This document shows positions 55,228 through 64,000 of a DNA stretch of 64,000 nucleotides, one piece after another. The notes under the pieces were generated by a model. That model was not told the DNA's origin, did not search any database, and saw nothing but the letters and a program-made list of their open reading frames with translations. The stretch's first letter is position 1; the number at the start of each line of letters is the position of its first letter. This DNA comes from Mycolicibacter virginiensis (GTDB lineage: Bacteria; Actinomycetota; Actinomycetes; Mycobacteriales; Mycobacteriaceae). The translations under genes were made by a program, and so were the position numbers. The stretch covers positions 1,178,001 to 1,242,000 of the forward strand of contig NZ_CP092430.2 in NCBI RefSeq assembly GCF_022374935.2, written 5' to 3'.

Positions 55228-55823
55228 TTCGCGGTGGTGCGGGTGATCCTGTTGGCCAGCAGCGTCTGGAACGGTGCCCGGGCCTTGGTGGCCTCTTCGT
55301 AGGCGAGCAAGGTCTCCAGCTCGTCGAGGCTGAGCGACGCCAGCCGGGCCCGCAGCTGGGCCAGGGTCAGCGAGCCGTAGTCGAGCTCGTCGACCAGGTC
55401 GGGGGTAGGCACCGTCGGGTCCGCGGCACCGTTGCGGCCGGCCGGGGCCTCATTGTCGGCGGATGCGTTCGGCGGGGTGGCCCCGTCTTCGCTGAACGAA
55501 TAGAGGGCGAAGCGGCCCTCGGTGCGCGGGTCGGTGTCGTCGTCGAAGGTCGCGGCACCGCCGTCGAAACTGTCCTCGATGTCGTCATCGAAGGTTGCCC
55601 ACTCCGGCTGCTCATCCTTCGGCGGGAACAGCGACTCGAGAGTGGTGTCGCCCTTGTTGACCAGATCAGCGACGCCTTGCTGCCAGCGCATCACCGCGTG
55701 CGCGGCCTGGCTGGCCAGCGTCATCGGGTAGGTCAGGATGGTTTGCGGCAGCTTCAGGGTCTCCTCGACCGCGACGGTGGCCGCGCCGACCAGAAGCCGG
55801 ACTCCAAAAGGTGCAGTTGCCAT
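55224..55823 (-). CDS. Lipid droplet-associated protein family (Rv1109c homologue)
   Basis: A 199-residue protein. A hydrophobic N-terminal region (about 5-50, [25 protein letters not shown]) is followed by an acidic linker and a helical C-terminal domain ([27 protein letters not shown]). This matches Rv1109c-type proteins annotated as lipid droplet-associated in mycobacteria. It is first in the operon with xseA and xseB and divergent from ispH. Function is not well established. Confidence 0.8.
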   Translation of the reverse strand: MATAPFGVRLLVGAATVAVEETLKLPQTILTYPMTLASQAAHAVMRWQQGVADLVNKGDTTLESLFPPKDEQPEWATFDDDIEDSFDGGAATFDDDTDPRTEGRFALYSFSEDGATPPNASADNEAPAGRNGAADPTVPTPDLVDELDYGSLTLAQLRARLASLSLDELETLLAYEEATKARAPFQTLLANRITRTTAK

Positions 55824-55906
55824 GGCCCCCAGCCTGCCTTACCTGCCGGTCATCTCCAAGTATTGACCGGCATGACGCGAGCTGGCGGTCTCGTGTCGGC
55901 AGACCG

Positions 55907-55912
55907 TACGCT
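55907..55912 (+). promoter_or_regulatory. -10 element (TACGCT) for ispH
   Basis: TACGCT ends 7 nt before ATG 55920 and supports that start and a leaderless message. Confidence 0.5.
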
Positions 55913-55919
55913 GGTTGCC

Positions 55920-56933
55920 ATGCCCCAGACCGTCGACGTGGAGATCGCCTACAGTTCAGCCGCGGTGGGCGGCGCCCCGGTCGGCAAGCGGGTGCTGCTG
56001 GCGGAGCCACGCGGGTACTGCGCGGGCGTGGACCGGGCGGTCGAGACCGTCGAGCGGGCCCTGGAGAAGCACGGCGCCCCGGTGTACGTGCGTCACGAGA
56101 TCGTGCACAACAAGCACGTGGTGGACACCCTGACCAACAAGGGTGCGGTCTTCGTGGACGAGACCGATCAGGTGCCCGAAGGCGCGATCGTGGTGTTCTC
56201 CGCCCACGGCGTGGCCCCGACGGTGCATGAGACGGCCGCCGAACGCAGCCTGCGGGTGATCGACGCGACCTGCCCGTTGGTGACCAAGGTGCACAACGAA
56301 GCCAAGCGATTCGCCCGCGACGGCTACGACATCCTGCTGATCGGTCATGCCGGCCACGAAGAGGTCGTCGGGATCATCGGCGAGGCCCCCAACGACGTGC
56401 AGCTGGTCGACGGCTTAGATGCTGTAGCCGCCGTGACCGTCCGCGACGAGAACAAGATCGTGTGGCTGTCGCAGACCACGCTCAGCGTCGACGAGACCAT
56501 GCAGACGGTGCTCAAGCTGCGCGAGCGATTCCCGAACCTGCAGAATCCGCCCAGCGACGACATCTGCTACGCCACCCAGAACCGCCAGACCGCGGTCAAG
56601 GCGATGGCCCCGGAGTGCGAGCTGGTGATCGTGGTGGGTTCGCGGAACTCCTCGAACTCCTGCCGCCTGGTCGAGGTGGCGCTGGGCGCCGGTGCCCGCG
56701 CTGCCCACCTCGTCGACTACGCCGAGGATATCGACCCAGCCTGGCTGGCTCCCGAAGCAGGCGAGGTGCAGACCATCGGCGTCACGTCGGGTGCGTCGGT
56801 GCCGGAGATCCTGGTCCGCGGGGTGCTGGAGCGGCTTGCCGAGTATGGCTACGGCACGGTGTACCCGGTGGCCACCGCCAACGAGACCCTGGTGTTCGCC
56901 TTGCCTCGCGAGATCCGGCCGGATCGCCGGTAG
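55920..56933 (+). CDS. ispH: 4-hydroxy-3-methylbut-2-enyl diphosphate reductase
   Basis: A 337-residue [4Fe-4S] enzyme, last step of the MEP pathway, giving IPP and DMAPP. The three cluster cysteines are Cys34 ([11 protein letters not shown]), Cys118 (DATCPLV) and Cys216 ([11 protein letters not shown]). HNKHVVD and [10 protein letters not shown] are also intact. Longer upstream frames (M at 55872 etc.) were rejected in favour of the leaderless ATG. Matches lytB2, Rv1110. A second homologue may exist outside the window. Confidence 0.96.
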   Translation: MPQTVDVEIAYSSAAVGGAPVGKRVLLAEPRGYCAGVDRAVETVERALEKHGAPVYVRHEIVHNKHVVDTLTNKGAVFVDETDQVPEGAIVVFSAHGVAPTVHETAAERSLRVIDATCPLVTKVHNEAKRFARDGYDILLIGHAGHEEVVGIIGEAPNDVQLVDGLDAVAAVTVRDENKIVWLSQTTLSVDETMQTVLKLRERFPNLQNPPSDDICYATQNRQTAVKAMAPECELVIVVGSRNSSNSCRLVEVALGAGARAAHLVDYAEDIDPAWLAPEAGEVQTIGVTSGASVPEILVRGVLERLAEYGYGTVYPVATANETLVFALPREIRPDRR

Positions 56934-56952
56934 ATCGGATCGCCGTCGGGCG

Positions 56953-57003
56953 GCGTCGATCGCAAGCGCGGCGTCAGCCGGGCGCTGGGGGTCGGCGCCA
57001 TCG
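56953..57003 (+). repeat. Dispersed repeat family 2, copy C
   Basis: CGTCGATCGCAAGCGCGGCG followed by AGCCGGGCGCTGGGGGTCGG matches copies at 355-412 and 26986-27048. It lies between the convergent ispH and Rv1111c-like stops. This copy is more diverged. Confidence 0.55.
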
Positions 57004-57010
57004 GGCACAG

Positions 57011-58192
57011 CTAGACGTCGTACTCCCAGGAGTCGACTTCATCGCGCGGTGGACGGGAGCGGCCGCGGGTCGCCGCATCGGACTCGTTGCCTCCTGACCC
57101 GCGGTAGCGCACCTGGGAAACGGGGTGGCGAGTGCCGGTTCCGTTGCCGCGCCCCTCGGCGCCAGACGGCGCCGGTCGGCGCCGGGGCATCGACTCGGGC
57201 GCATCGGAGGGGCGGTAGCTGCGCGGATGCGGATCCCGATTAGTCCTCGACAGTGAGTCAGCTGAGCGCGACCCGTCTTGGGGCGGACGCGGCCTGCGTC
57301 GCGGCTCGTCTTGCCAGTCGGGCGCCGGACGCCGGCGGGGCTGGCGCTCGTCGTGCGCCTCGGGAGCGGGGCGTCGCCGCCGCTGCATGGGCTCGTCGCG
57401 TCCCTCGGCTGCCGGACGGCGACGCGGGCGCGGGTGCTCCGCGGCGCGGGCGGCGTCGATGTCCGGCCGAACGTGCCGGGAACGCGTCGGCGCCGAGCCG
57501 TTGGCCGCGGCGCGCCGCTCGGTGGAGCGGGTCCGGGATCGGGACCCAGAACCCTGGCGCGCGGCTCGGCGGGCTTCCGCGGTGGCGCGGCGGGGACGCT
57601 GACCCGGGCGCTCCTCGCGGGAAGCCGGCTTCTCGATGGCGTGCGCGGGGTTGCGGGTGAGGGCGGAGGTGAGCATGGCGCCGATGCGGTCGCTGAGTGT
57701 GGCCGCCTTCGGGGTGGCGTCGTCTTCGGTATCGCGGGCCTCGCGCTTCGCGGTTCCGCTCAGCATCCCGAGGTACCAGCGGACCATCCCGATCAGCAGC
57801 ACGGCCGCCGCCGTGAAAAGCATCAGTGGGAATCGTTCGATCAGGGGATAGCCGCAGTTGATGACGATGGCCTTGAGGCCGGGGAACCCGCCGCCGCGCA
57901 GCATCCAGTACGCGCTGGGCACGCTCACGAACAGGATCAACGGGGGTTGGACCACCGTCGTGAACACCGCCGATTGCTGCACCATGAGCACCGCGGCGAT
58001 ACAGCCCATCGCGTAGAGGGCGGAGAAGACGATGGTCAGTTCTTTGTCGCCGGAGCCGGCGTCGAACGCCACTCCGATCGCGGTCGCGACCACCGCCACC
58101 GCCACGGCACTCCACCACGGCAAACCGGCGATGCTCGGCAAGATCGAACGGTGGTCAGCGGCCACTGCCGACTTCTCCCGCGCTACTGCCAC
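57011..58192 (-). CDS. DUF6542 membrane protein with Arg/Pro-rich tail (Rv1111c homologue)
   Basis: A 393-residue protein. Residues 20-150 hold four transmembrane helices (about 22-44, 50-70, 78-96, 115-137), matching DUF6542. Residues 150-393 are a disordered, strongly basic tail with repeated RRRPAP units (around 250-310), which could bind acidic partners. Function unknown. GTG 58192 lies 6 nt after a -10 element TACCGT; the longer frame upstream was rejected. Confidence 0.72.
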   Translation of the reverse strand: MAVAREKSAVAADHRSILPSIAGLPWWSAVAVAVVATAIGVAFDAGSGDKELTIVFSALYAMGCIAAVLMVQQSAVFTTVVQPPLILFVSVPSAYWMLRGGGFPGLKAIVINCGYPLIERFPLMLFTAAAVLLIGMVRWYLGMLSGTAKREARDTEDDATPKAATLSDRIGAMLTSALTRNPAHAIEKPASREERPGQRPRRATAEARRAARQGSGSRSRTRSTERRAAANGSAPTRSRHVRPDIDAARAAEHPRPRRRPAAEGRDEPMQRRRRPAPEAHDERQPRRRPAPDWQDEPRRRPRPPQDGSRSADSLSRTNRDPHPRSYRPSDAPESMPRRRPAPSGAEGRGNGTGTRHPVSQVRYRGSGGNESDAATRGRSRPPRDEVDSWEYDV

Positions 58193-58198
58193 ACACTG

Positions 58199-58204
58199 AC
58201 GGTA
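58199..58204 (-). promoter_or_regulatory. -10 element (TACCGT) for the DUF6542 gene
   Basis: TACCGT on the minus strand ends 6 nt before GTG 58192. Confidence 0.4.
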
Positions 58205-58263
58205 CCGGCTGGCGGCGGCGGGGGCGCACGGCGGCACGCCCCGGGCCTTAGACTTGGCTACCC

Positions 58264-59355
58264 GTGAGCCTGAGTCTCGGAATCGTGGGGTTGCCCAACG
58301 TTGGTAAGTCGACCCTGTTCAACGCGCTGACACACAACGATGTGTTGGCCGCCAACTACCCGTTCGCGACGATCGAGCCGAACGAGGGTGTGGTGCCGCT
58401 GCCCGACCCCCGGCTGACCAAGCTGGCCGAGATATTCGGCTCCGAGCGGATCCTGCCCGCGCCGGTGACGTTCGTCGACATCGCCGGCATCGTCAAGGGC
58501 GCCTCGGAGGGGGCCGGGCTGGGCAACAAGTTCCTGGCCAACATCCGCGAGTGTGACGCCATCTGTCAGGTGGTGCGGGTCTTCGCCGACGACGACGTGG
58601 TGCACGTCGACGGCAAAGTGGACCCCGAGGCCGACATCGAGGTGATCGCCACCGAGCTGATCCTGGCCGACATGCAGACCCTGGAGAAGGCGGTCCCGCG
58701 GCTGGAGAAAGAAGCCCGCAACAACAAGGACCGCAAGCCCATGCACGAGGCCGCGGTGGCCGCCGCGGCGATCCTCGACACCGGCAAGACCCTGTTCGCC
58801 GCCGGGGTGGACACCGCGCCGCTGCGCGAGCTGAACCTGCTGACCACCAAGCCTTTCCTCTACGTGTTCAACGCCGACGAGTCGGTGCTCACCGATGCCG
58901 CGCGGGTCGCCGCGCTGCGCGAGCTGGTGGCCCCGGCCGACGCGGTGTTCCTCGACGCCAAGATCGAAGCCGAACTCGCCGAGCTCGACGACGAGTCGGC
59001 CATGGAGCTGCTGGAGTCGATCGGGCAGAGTGAGCGCGGTCTGGATGCGTTGGCGCGGGCCGGTTTTCACACGCTGAAGTTGCAGACCTACCTGACCGCC
59101 GGGCCCAAGGAGGCGCGGGCCTGGACCATCCACCAGGGCGACACCGCGCCCAAGGCGGCCGGGGTGATTCACACCGACTTCGAGAAGGGCTTCATCAAAG
59201 CCGAGGTGGTCTCCTACGACGACCTGGTCGAGGCCGGATCGATGGCCGCCGCCAAGTCCGCCGGCAAGGTGCGCATGGAGGGCAAGGACTACGTCATGGC
59301 CGATGGGGACGTGGTGGAGTTCCGGTTTGGAACAACGTCTACGTCCAAGGGCTGA
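58264..59355 (+). CDS. ychF: Obg-like P-loop ATPase/GTPase YchF
   Basis: A 363-residue YchF (OLA1) protein. G1 is GLPNVGKS (9-16), G3 is DIAGI, and the NxxE-type NADE replaces NKxD, consistent with ATP preference. The C-terminal TGS domain (about 278-362) carries [18 protein letters not shown]. It binds ribosomes and is linked to stress and translation control. GTG 58264 lies 9 nt after TAGACT. Last gene with synteny to the M. tuberculosis interval (Rv1112). Confidence 0.95.
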   Translation: MSLSLGIVGLPNVGKSTLFNALTHNDVLAANYPFATIEPNEGVVPLPDPRLTKLAEIFGSERILPAPVTFVDIAGIVKGASEGAGLGNKFLANIRECDAICQVVRVFADDDVVHVDGKVDPEADIEVIATELILADMQTLEKAVPRLEKEARNNKDRKPMHEAAVAAAAILDTGKTLFAAGVDTAPLRELNLLTTKPFLYVFNADESVLTDAARVAALRELVAPADAVFLDAKIEAELAELDDESAMELLESIGQSERGLDALARAGFHTLKLQTYLTAGPKEARAWTIHQGDTAPKAAGVIHTDFEKGFIKAEVVSYDDLVEAGSMAAAKSAGKVRMEGKDYVMADGDVVEFRFGTTSTSKG

Positions 59356-59492
59356 GTCGTCACCCGCCGTCCCAGCGTCTCGGTCTCATTGACGGAGTGT
59401 CACGACCACGACAAGACGCCGCCGCGACGGACGGCGCATGCAATGATCCACACCTGTAGTCGAAACGGGACGGCAGAGGGAGGGACGCAGCG

Positions 59493-59984
59493 TTGCCGAT
59501 TCCAGCTACGAGCGGTCAGTACGCGGTACTGCCTGCCGGTCGGCACGCCGCCACCCTCGATGAGGTCTACGAGGCGTTCGTGGTGAACGCGCCGTTTCGT
59601 CCACGCCGCGAGCTGATCTTCCGTGCGTTGACGCTGTACATCGACCTTGTGTCACCTCAATTCAGCACCTGCCGGTTCTGGATCAACGGCGGGTTCGTCA
59701 CCCACAAGACGTGGGCTGAACCGGAGGACGCCGACGTGGTTGTTGTCGTACCTTCAGGAGAACATTCCAAGGTGACACAGCCCACCTTCATGCCGCTGCT
59801 GACGTTGGGCAGTAACGCGGGCGACAAGGTGCATCCGATGGGCGGGTTGATCGATGGCTTCGTCGCCGCAGCGGACAACCCGGCGGCACTGATGACGTGG
59901 GATCTCATGTGGTCATCGGTGCGGGATGAGCAGCACAATGTCGTTACGGGCGTCAGCAAGGGGTACTTGGAGGTGAGCGTGTAG
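59493..59984 (+). CDS. Minimal nucleotidyltransferase-like protein (DUF6932 type)
   Basis: A 163-residue protein. The core INGGFVTHKTWAEPEDADVVVVV carries the pol-beta nucleotidyltransferase pattern: Gly66-Gly67 followed by Asp79 and Asp81 spaced x-D-x-D. Such minimal nucleotidyltransferases occur in toxin-antitoxin and phage accessory loci. The start is TTG with a strong SD (GGGAGGGA). Its TAG stop shares one base with the GTG of the next gene, so the two are a coupled pair. It is the first gene after the core gene ychF. Function undescribed; an AMP/UMP-transferring toxin or antitoxin is inference. Confidence 0.6.
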   Translation: MPIPATSGQYAVLPAGRHAATLDEVYEAFVVNAPFRPRRELIFRALTLYIDLVSPQFSTCRFWINGGFVTHKTWAEPEDADVVVVVPSGEHSKVTQPTFMPLLTLGSNAGDKVHPMGGLIDGFVAAADNPAALMTWDLMWSSVRDEQHNVVTGVSKGYLEVSV

Positions 59985-61024
59985 TGGCAACCAATGACGA
60001 ACTGGTGGCGTCGCTGGTGGATGCACTGCGCTACACCTCGGGTGACCCCAGGTCAGACCGCGTGCTGCATGAGTCCATACGCGCGGGAATCGTCCGCGAC
60101 GACGCCAAGCTCCTCGACATCTTCGAGCGTGAGGTGGGGCCGGAGCAGGCCGAGGTTGACTTGCACCTCGCTGGCCCCGGCATAGAGCACAACGCGGCCA
60201 ACGCCCGGCAGTTCTCTCGGTTCGTGAGCGGCATCAGCGATGCGGTCAAGGAGACCGCCAAGGCCCGAGTGGGCCGAAACCGCTACCGCGACAACCTGAT
60301 GATCGAGGGTGCGACTCCAGGCAGCGTGAGGGTGGTGCTTCGTGTGGCGACACCGGAGTTGCCCGAGGGCCAGGTGGCGGATGCGGAGACCGTGGCTTTG
60401 GCGTCCAGCGTCGACTCGGACGCGCTGCGCACCGTGGCGTCGATCCTTGCGCACGCCAGCGACCCCGACCTAGACACACCGCTGGCCGCCGAGATTGCGG
60501 AGTTGCCGATCAAGGCCAGGACCGCCCTCAAGCGGGTGGCGAACGCTTCCCAGCACGGCGGCTGGACGGTGCAGGGCATGATTCGCCAGCGTCACGTGGG
60601 TGCCGCCGACCTGGCGCTGACCAACGACGGTGCGATTCGGCTGCGAATCGAACTGGAGGTGGCCCAGGAGACCCGCCGCCGCGAGACGCTCACCGGCACC
60701 ATCGACGGGTTCCGGTGGTCGCTCGGCACCTTCTACTTCGAGCCGCTGGATGCACCTCGGATTACCGCTGGCGTGACGGAAAGCCGTGTGGCGCAGGAGG
60801 TCACCCGCCTGATGGAGGATCCGAACCTGCGCATCTCGGCGGACTTCGACGTGGTGGAGTCCTACCTGCCAGGCGACCAGACGCGCTCACGCATCAGCCG
60901 AGTGCTCACCGGAATCCGACCTCTTGGTGAGCAGGGACTCATGGGGTTCGAGGTATCGCCTGATGCGGAAATCAGCCACCGCGCCGACGAACCGCCAGCG
61001 CTCGGTCCCGGTTCCGCGACCTAG
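59984..61024 (+). CDS. Partner protein of the nucleotidyltransferase, unknown
   Basis: A 346-residue soluble protein with no family I recognise. Features: a helical N-terminus (1-50), a segment LHLAGPGIEHNAANARQFSRF (57-77) followed by NLMIEGATPGSVRVVLR (104-120), a helical middle part, and a C-terminal small beta-barrel-like part with LTGTIDGFRWSLGTFYF (about 235-251). It overlaps the upstream gene by 1 nt. The pair is isolated between ychF and a convergent phage module. Confidence 0.6.
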   Translation: MATNDELVASLVDALRYTSGDPRSDRVLHESIRAGIVRDDAKLLDIFEREVGPEQAEVDLHLAGPGIEHNAANARQFSRFVSGISDAVKETAKARVGRNRYRDNLMIEGATPGSVRVVLRVATPELPEGQVADAETVALASSVDSDALRTVASILAHASDPDLDTPLAAEIAELPIKARTALKRVANASQHGGWTVQGMIRQRHVGAADLALTNDGAIRLRIELEVAQETRRRETLTGTIDGFRWSLGTFYFEPLDAPRITAGVTESRVAQEVTRLMEDPNLRISADFDVVESYLPGDQTRSRISRVLTGIRPLGEQGLMGFEVSPDAEISHRADEPPALGPGSAT

Positions 61025-61147
61025 CCGCGACCCCACCGCTGTGCGCTCCCGCTCGCGCGCGAACGCCACCACGGCGGTTCGTTGCATGGCCTGGCGGCGT
61101 TCGCTCGGCACAGCGGCACACAGCTGCCAGATTGGTGTACGCCCTGC

Positions 61148-61486
61148 TCAGCTGTGGCAGCAGCCATCGCAGCCGTGAATCCCGATGCCGTCGTACGGGT
61201 TCTGCGGCGGGTGCGGGTCGTCCATGACATCAGCGCTCAGGGCCGGACGCCACCGCTTGCGCGCCTGCGCCCAGAACTCGAATTGATCAGGATCGGGGTG
61301 CCCGATGCCGTGCGGGCACCGTCGCTCGAAGATGCCCCGGTCATTGCGCCACACCAGCGGCCAATCCCGCATGTGGTGGTCGCTGGGGTTGTGCACCACG
61401 CACCGACGACCGGCGCAGTTGTCCATCGGGTGCACGTTCTCCAACAGCACGCCGCCAACGTCGGTGATGAATGGCTCCACGGTCAC
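61148..61486 (-). CDS. Cys/His-rich phage protein
   Basis: A 112-residue protein translated from a GTGA overlap with the terminase gene. HPMDNCAGRRCVVHNPSDHH (24-43) and RRCPHGIGHPDPD (about 59-71), with a C-terminal HGCDGCCH cluster, suggest zinc binding. The pattern of CAGRxCxxHNPSDHHMRDWP and CPHGIGHPDPD is common in mycobacteriophage and prophage proteins. Function unknown. It is the last gene of the minus-strand phage module. Confidence 0.65.
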   Translation of the reverse strand: MTVEPFITDVGGVLLENVHPMDNCAGRRCVVHNPSDHHMRDWPLVWRNDRGIFERRCPHGIGHPDPDQFEFWAQARKRWRPALSADVMDDPHPPQNPYDGIGIHGCDGCCHS

Positions 61487-63000
61487 CGCCCGCCGATCCG
61501 GCGCGTCATCCAGCTCGGCGGCGGTGGCATCCGGCCCTCGCGGGCGCGGCGCATGGCGTCGATGGGAGTCACGAATCCGCACTGTTGCCCGGCGGAGCGG
61601 GCAAGGACATCGAAGGCCACCACCGCCGCGGCCACCCTGTCGGGCTGGTGCTTGCCTGCCTCCCACGTCACGGCCTGGTCCTCCAGCGCGGGCAAGAAGC
61701 CAGCGACCCGGCACCGGCCGGTCTCCAGCGCGGCCAGCAGCTCCGCCGAGCGGGCCACCGCATCGCCTTTGCCACGGCCAGAGCCTTTCGGCGGCCAGCC
61801 GGTGACCTTGATGGGCCGGTCCAGCCTGGCCCGCCGCAGTGCCTCGGTGACAAGCCGGACGTAGGTAGTCCCGGCGGCGAACGCCTCGACCGCGATCTCG
61901 CTGGCTCCGGTGTCCATGGCCAGGTCCACGGCGCGGCGCGCCCACTGGTCGCTGGTGAAGTGCCCCGAAGTGTCGGCGATCAGTGCAACGGAGCCGTCGG
62001 CGCTCAGGCTGGCGGCGATGATGCCGGTCTCGTCGCCCTCGCCGGAGTCGGCTGGGTCGACGCCTACGACGACCTTGACGGGTCCACGCGGTGCAGCCGG
62101 TAGCCGCCAGTCGTCAAGCCATTGTCGCCTGATCAGCCCGCCTTCCGGCTCGGAGGGCACGCCGAGATACAGTGCGGCCCAGGCCCGGCCGCCGACGGCG
62201 CGCTTGATCTCGGCGAACTGCTCGGCGGTGCGTCCGATGGCCGAGGTCATCGCCACGCCCGGCGGGCGGCCCAGGGCATCGGGCACGCCCGCTGCGCTGA
62301 TGGCAGGGACGTTGACGTGCCGCCAGCGGCTACCCGGTTCGGCCAGCAGTTCGCCGGCCAGGTCGAACTCGCTCCACCTGGTCATCACGATCACCGCCGA
62401 CCCACCGGGCATTAACCGGGTCATCAGGCTGGAGCGGAACTCGGCCAGCAGCCGCCGCCGGTAGGCGGGCGAGTCGGCCTCAGCCGCGCCCTTGACGGGA
62501 TCGTCCACGCACAGCACACCGGCCCCGAAACCGGTTGTTGCGCTCAGGATTCCGCCTGCCAACATGCCACCACGGTGACCGGACACCCGCCAGCGGCCCA
62601 CCGCCTGCTTGTCCTCGGCCAGCTCGATGCCCAGCTGGTCGCGGTGCTCGGCGATCAGCCGCCGCGCCTCCCGTGAATGCTCCTCGGCCAGGGCGTCGGC
62701 GTAGCTCTTGACGATGATCTCGGTGTCGGGGTTGCGCGACAGCAGCCAGACCGGGAACACCTGACTGACCAGCAGGCTCTTGCCGGTACGCGGTGGACAG
62801 CACAGGATGAGCCGCGAGTCCGGCGTCTGTACGGCGCGCACCAGCTCGTCGCTGATCAGCCGGATGGTCGGGGTCACGTGATAGCCGGGGATCAACCGGC
62901 GGGCCAGCTCGGCCGGTGAATCGGGGCGCTGTCGCCCCCGTGCGGCCTGGAGGGCGCGGGCGGCGGCCAACGCGGCTACCGGGTTGGCAGCGGTGGTCAC
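61483..63000 (-). CDS. terL: Phage terminase large subunit
   Basis: A 505-residue TerL. The ATPase has Walker A PRTGKS (70-75) and a VLCVDDPVKG block; motif TRWSEFDL is the coupling region. The C-terminal nuclease domain starts with VVVGVDPADSGEGDETG, carrying the metal-binding Asp. It packages DNA into proheads. GTG 63000 overlaps the previous stop as GTGA, so it is preferred over a longer start at 63081. No portal gene follows within the module, which is unusual. Confidence 0.88.
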   Translation of the reverse strand: MTTAANPVAALAAARALQAARGRQRPDSPAELARRLIPGYHVTPTIRLISDELVRAVQTPDSRLILCCPPRTGKSLLVSQVFPVWLLSRNPDTEIIVKSYADALAEEHSREARRLIAEHRDQLGIELAEDKQAVGRWRVSGHRGGMLAGGILSATTGFGAGVLCVDDPVKGAAEADSPAYRRRLLAEFRSSLMTRLMPGGSAVIVMTRWSEFDLAGELLAEPGSRWRHVNVPAISAAGVPDALGRPPGVAMTSAIGRTAEQFAEIKRAVGGRAWAALYLGVPSEPEGGLIRRQWLDDWRLPAAPRGPVKVVVGVDPADSGEGDETGIIAASLSADGSVALIADTSGHFTSDQWARRAVDLAMDTGASEIAVEAFAAGTTYVRLVTEALRRARLDRPIKVTGWPPKGSGRGKGDAVARSAELLAALETGRCRVAGFLPALEDQAVTWEAGKHQPDRVAAAVVAFDVLARSAGQQCGFVTPIDAMRRAREGRMPPPPSWMTRRIGGR

Positions 63001-63272
63001 GCGACGCTTCGCCGTGCGCTGGAGTCGAAACCGGCGCTCGCGGCGTCCCAGAGGTCCGACCGCCGCCACTGATGGCCGCATCGGTCACAGCAGTATTCGC
63101 AGATCAGCCGCTTACCGCCGTTCCAAATCACGGCGTCCGGCTCGGTCATTGCGGCCAGGCGGGTGCAACGGTCGGCCTGGTCTCCTGGCGGGCAGCACGC
63201 CGGGCAGTAGTCGCCCATCCACGTGTCGTAGAACGGATCGACGTTCGGTGTGGTGCTGGTCGTGCCGCTCAT
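62997..63272 (-). CDS. Zinc-ribbon phage protein
   Basis: A 91-residue protein with CPACCPPG (25-32), DRCTRL and the pair CEYCCDRCGHQW (57-68), giving two CxxC knuckles typical of a zinc ribbon. ATG 63272 has GAGGGAGAA upstream. It overlaps terL by GTGA, so it probably acts in DNA packaging or late regulation. Exact role unknown. Confidence 0.65.
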   Translation of the reverse strand: MSGTTSTTPNVDPFYDTWMGDYCPACCPPGDQADRCTRLAAMTEPDAVIWNGGKRLICEYCCDRCGHQWRRSDLWDAASAGFDSSARRSVA

Positions 63273-63364
63273 GGTGTTCTCCCTCGGTGGTTTTCGTTGG
63301 GGCTGGTGTCGTTGGCCGGTACACCGCGCCCCCGAGGCCAAGGGGCGCAGTGAAACCGGCTGCA

Positions 63365-63946
63365 TCAGGCGGGCGCGGCCTGCTTGGCGGTGTCGTGGGC
63401 CAGCGGCGGCACCGAGCGCAGACCGGCGCGCAGGTTGGCCAGCTGTGTGCTGGTGCTCCCACCGCCGTCATCGACCCCCAGCGCCGCCAGAACGTCGGCC
63501 TCGAACACCTCGCCGTCCCGGTGGAGTTGCTGGGCGGTGCGGATGACTGCGTGCCAGCACCGCTCAAGCAAGGGCGTAATCCCGGTGCCCAGATGCGTTC
63601 CACCGGAGGCGATCAGCACCTGGTCGTCCTTGTAGCCGCCACGCGACAGGACGGCATACGTCTCGGCCTGCGTCGGGCGGCGACCGGCACGCCAACGGGC
63701 CACTGCCCACGGCCCGGCGTAAGCGATCTCGGGGTCGCGGCCGTGGGGGCGGTCAGCGAACGTGGTCGTCCCTTGCTGGCCCCACACACGGCTGTCTGAG
63801 GCCACCGCGCTGCGCAGCTGCGCACCGAGCACCACTCCGGCGACGGCATGGGCTGATTCGTGAACACACAGCTCCAAGTGCCCACGCTCGCGGGCGGTCA
63901 GGTCGGCCAGGGTAAGCCGCCGCCGGGGTTGTCCGGTTCCGGTCAT
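63365..63946 (-). CDS. HExxH metallopeptidase-like phage protein
   Basis: A 193-residue protein. VHESAHAVAGVVLG (28-41) has the HExxH zinc motif (His29, Glu30, His33) in a context like the M41/FtsH peptidase helix, and YAGPWAVARWRAG matches the downstream conserved part. Similar small proteins occur in mycobacteriophages. No ATPase is present. The ATG has GAGAGGAA upstream. Peptidase activity is inference. Confidence 0.62.
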   Translation of the reverse strand: MTGTGQPRRRLTLADLTARERGHLELCVHESAHAVAGVVLGAQLRSAVASDSRVWGQQGTTTFADRPHGRDPEIAYAGPWAVARWRAGRRPTQAETYAVLSRGGYKDDQVLIASGGTHLGTGITPLLERCWHAVIRTAQQLHRDGEVFEADVLAALGVDDGGGSTSTQLANLRAGLRSVPPLAHDTAKQAAPA

Positions 63947-64000
63947 CGGGTGTTCCTCTCGGGGGTTAGTTGGTCGATGGGCTGCGGAGTTGGGTCAGCG

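Larger units (their letters stand above)
61148..64000 (-). mobile_element. Prophage or satellite-like module (left end, continues beyond window)
   Basis: Four tightly packed minus-strand genes include a terminase large subunit, two Cys-rich small proteins and a metallopeptidase-like protein, all of types common in mycobacteriophages. The module begins about 1.8 kb after ychF. No integrase, attachment site or structural gene is visible in the window, so the extent is unknown. Confidence 0.65.

Noticed and set aside
56934..57010. Possible small gene after ispH
   Set aside because: No start with SD; the sequence is a family 2 repeat.
59356..59492. Attachment site or tRNA next to the phage-like module
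   Set aside because: I could not find a tRNA-like fold or a duplicated core; the far end of the element is outside the window. A short open frame here has no SD.
61025..61147. Gene between the nucleotidyltransferase partner and the phage module
   Set aside because: No open frame with a plausible start; I see nothing recognisable in it.

Overview
The window is a GC-rich actinobacterial chromosome segment whose gene content and order match the Mycobacterium tuberculosis H37Rv interval Rv1062 to Rv1112. Recognisable anchors include echA8, echA9, fadA3, lipU, cbs, pra, metB, greA, mca, coaA, glyA1, desA2, phoH2, fum, glpX, xseB/xseA, ispH and ychF. A PPE protein, a PE-PPE-domain hydrolase, mycothiol amidase and Z-FPP synthase confirm a mycobacterium. 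The PE_PGRS genes and the MazEF3 and VapBC32 toxin-antitoxin loci that I recall from this interval in H37Rv are absent, so this looks like a non-tuberculous species. I cannot name it.

Layout. 1-7.2 kb: two patatin-like lipases, a thiol dioxygenase/rhodanese operon behind a cysteine-rich leader peptide, an echA9-echA8-hydrolase operon, and a Bax-inhibitor-like membrane protein. 7.26-8.27 kb: a DUF559 endonuclease gene framed by two hairpin-forming inverted repeats. 8.3-17.5 kb: thiolase, lipases, transsulfuration (cbs, metB), greA and the mycothiol detoxification amidase. 17.7-20.3 kb: an inserted DUF732 protein and a pstS-PPE operon. 20.4-33.1 kb: thioredoxin-domain protein, ketosteroid-isomerase-like protein, hemolysin III, Z-FPP synthase, membrane proteins, coaA, a zinc peptidase-like protein, glyA1, desA2 and the phoH2 toxin/helicase with a small leaderless ORF in front. 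33.1-38.7 kb: polysaccharide deacetylase, then accessory genes (secreted lectin, TetR-controlled DUF2236 oxygenase, a low-GC HNH gene, an MFS transporter). 38.7-44.2 kb: fum, glpX, AI-2E-family protein, epimerase. 44.4-52.5 kb: a regulatory island with a split LuxR-type ATPase, two mini-proteins each preceded by the same palindrome, a PE-PPE hydrolase and a cyclase-ATPase. 52.5-59.4 kb: 3-beta-hydroxysteroid dehydrogenase, xse operon, ispH, Rv1111c-like protein and ychF. 59.5-64 kb: a nucleotidyltransferase-type gene pair, then a phage module with the terminase large subunit on the minus strand.

Many genes start directly at a TANNNT -10 element 6 to 9 nt upstream of ATG or GTG, the arrangement of leaderless mycobacterial transcripts. 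Two short repeat families recur: family 1 (core CCAGCTTCG...CTCCGTCGAG) forms tandem arrays between genes and also lies inside two genes; family 2 (GATCGCAAGCGC core) is attached to gene 3' ends.

No stretch over about 300 bases lacks a gene. I saw no rRNA, tRNA or CRISPR array, but I could not run a tRNA or covariance-model search.
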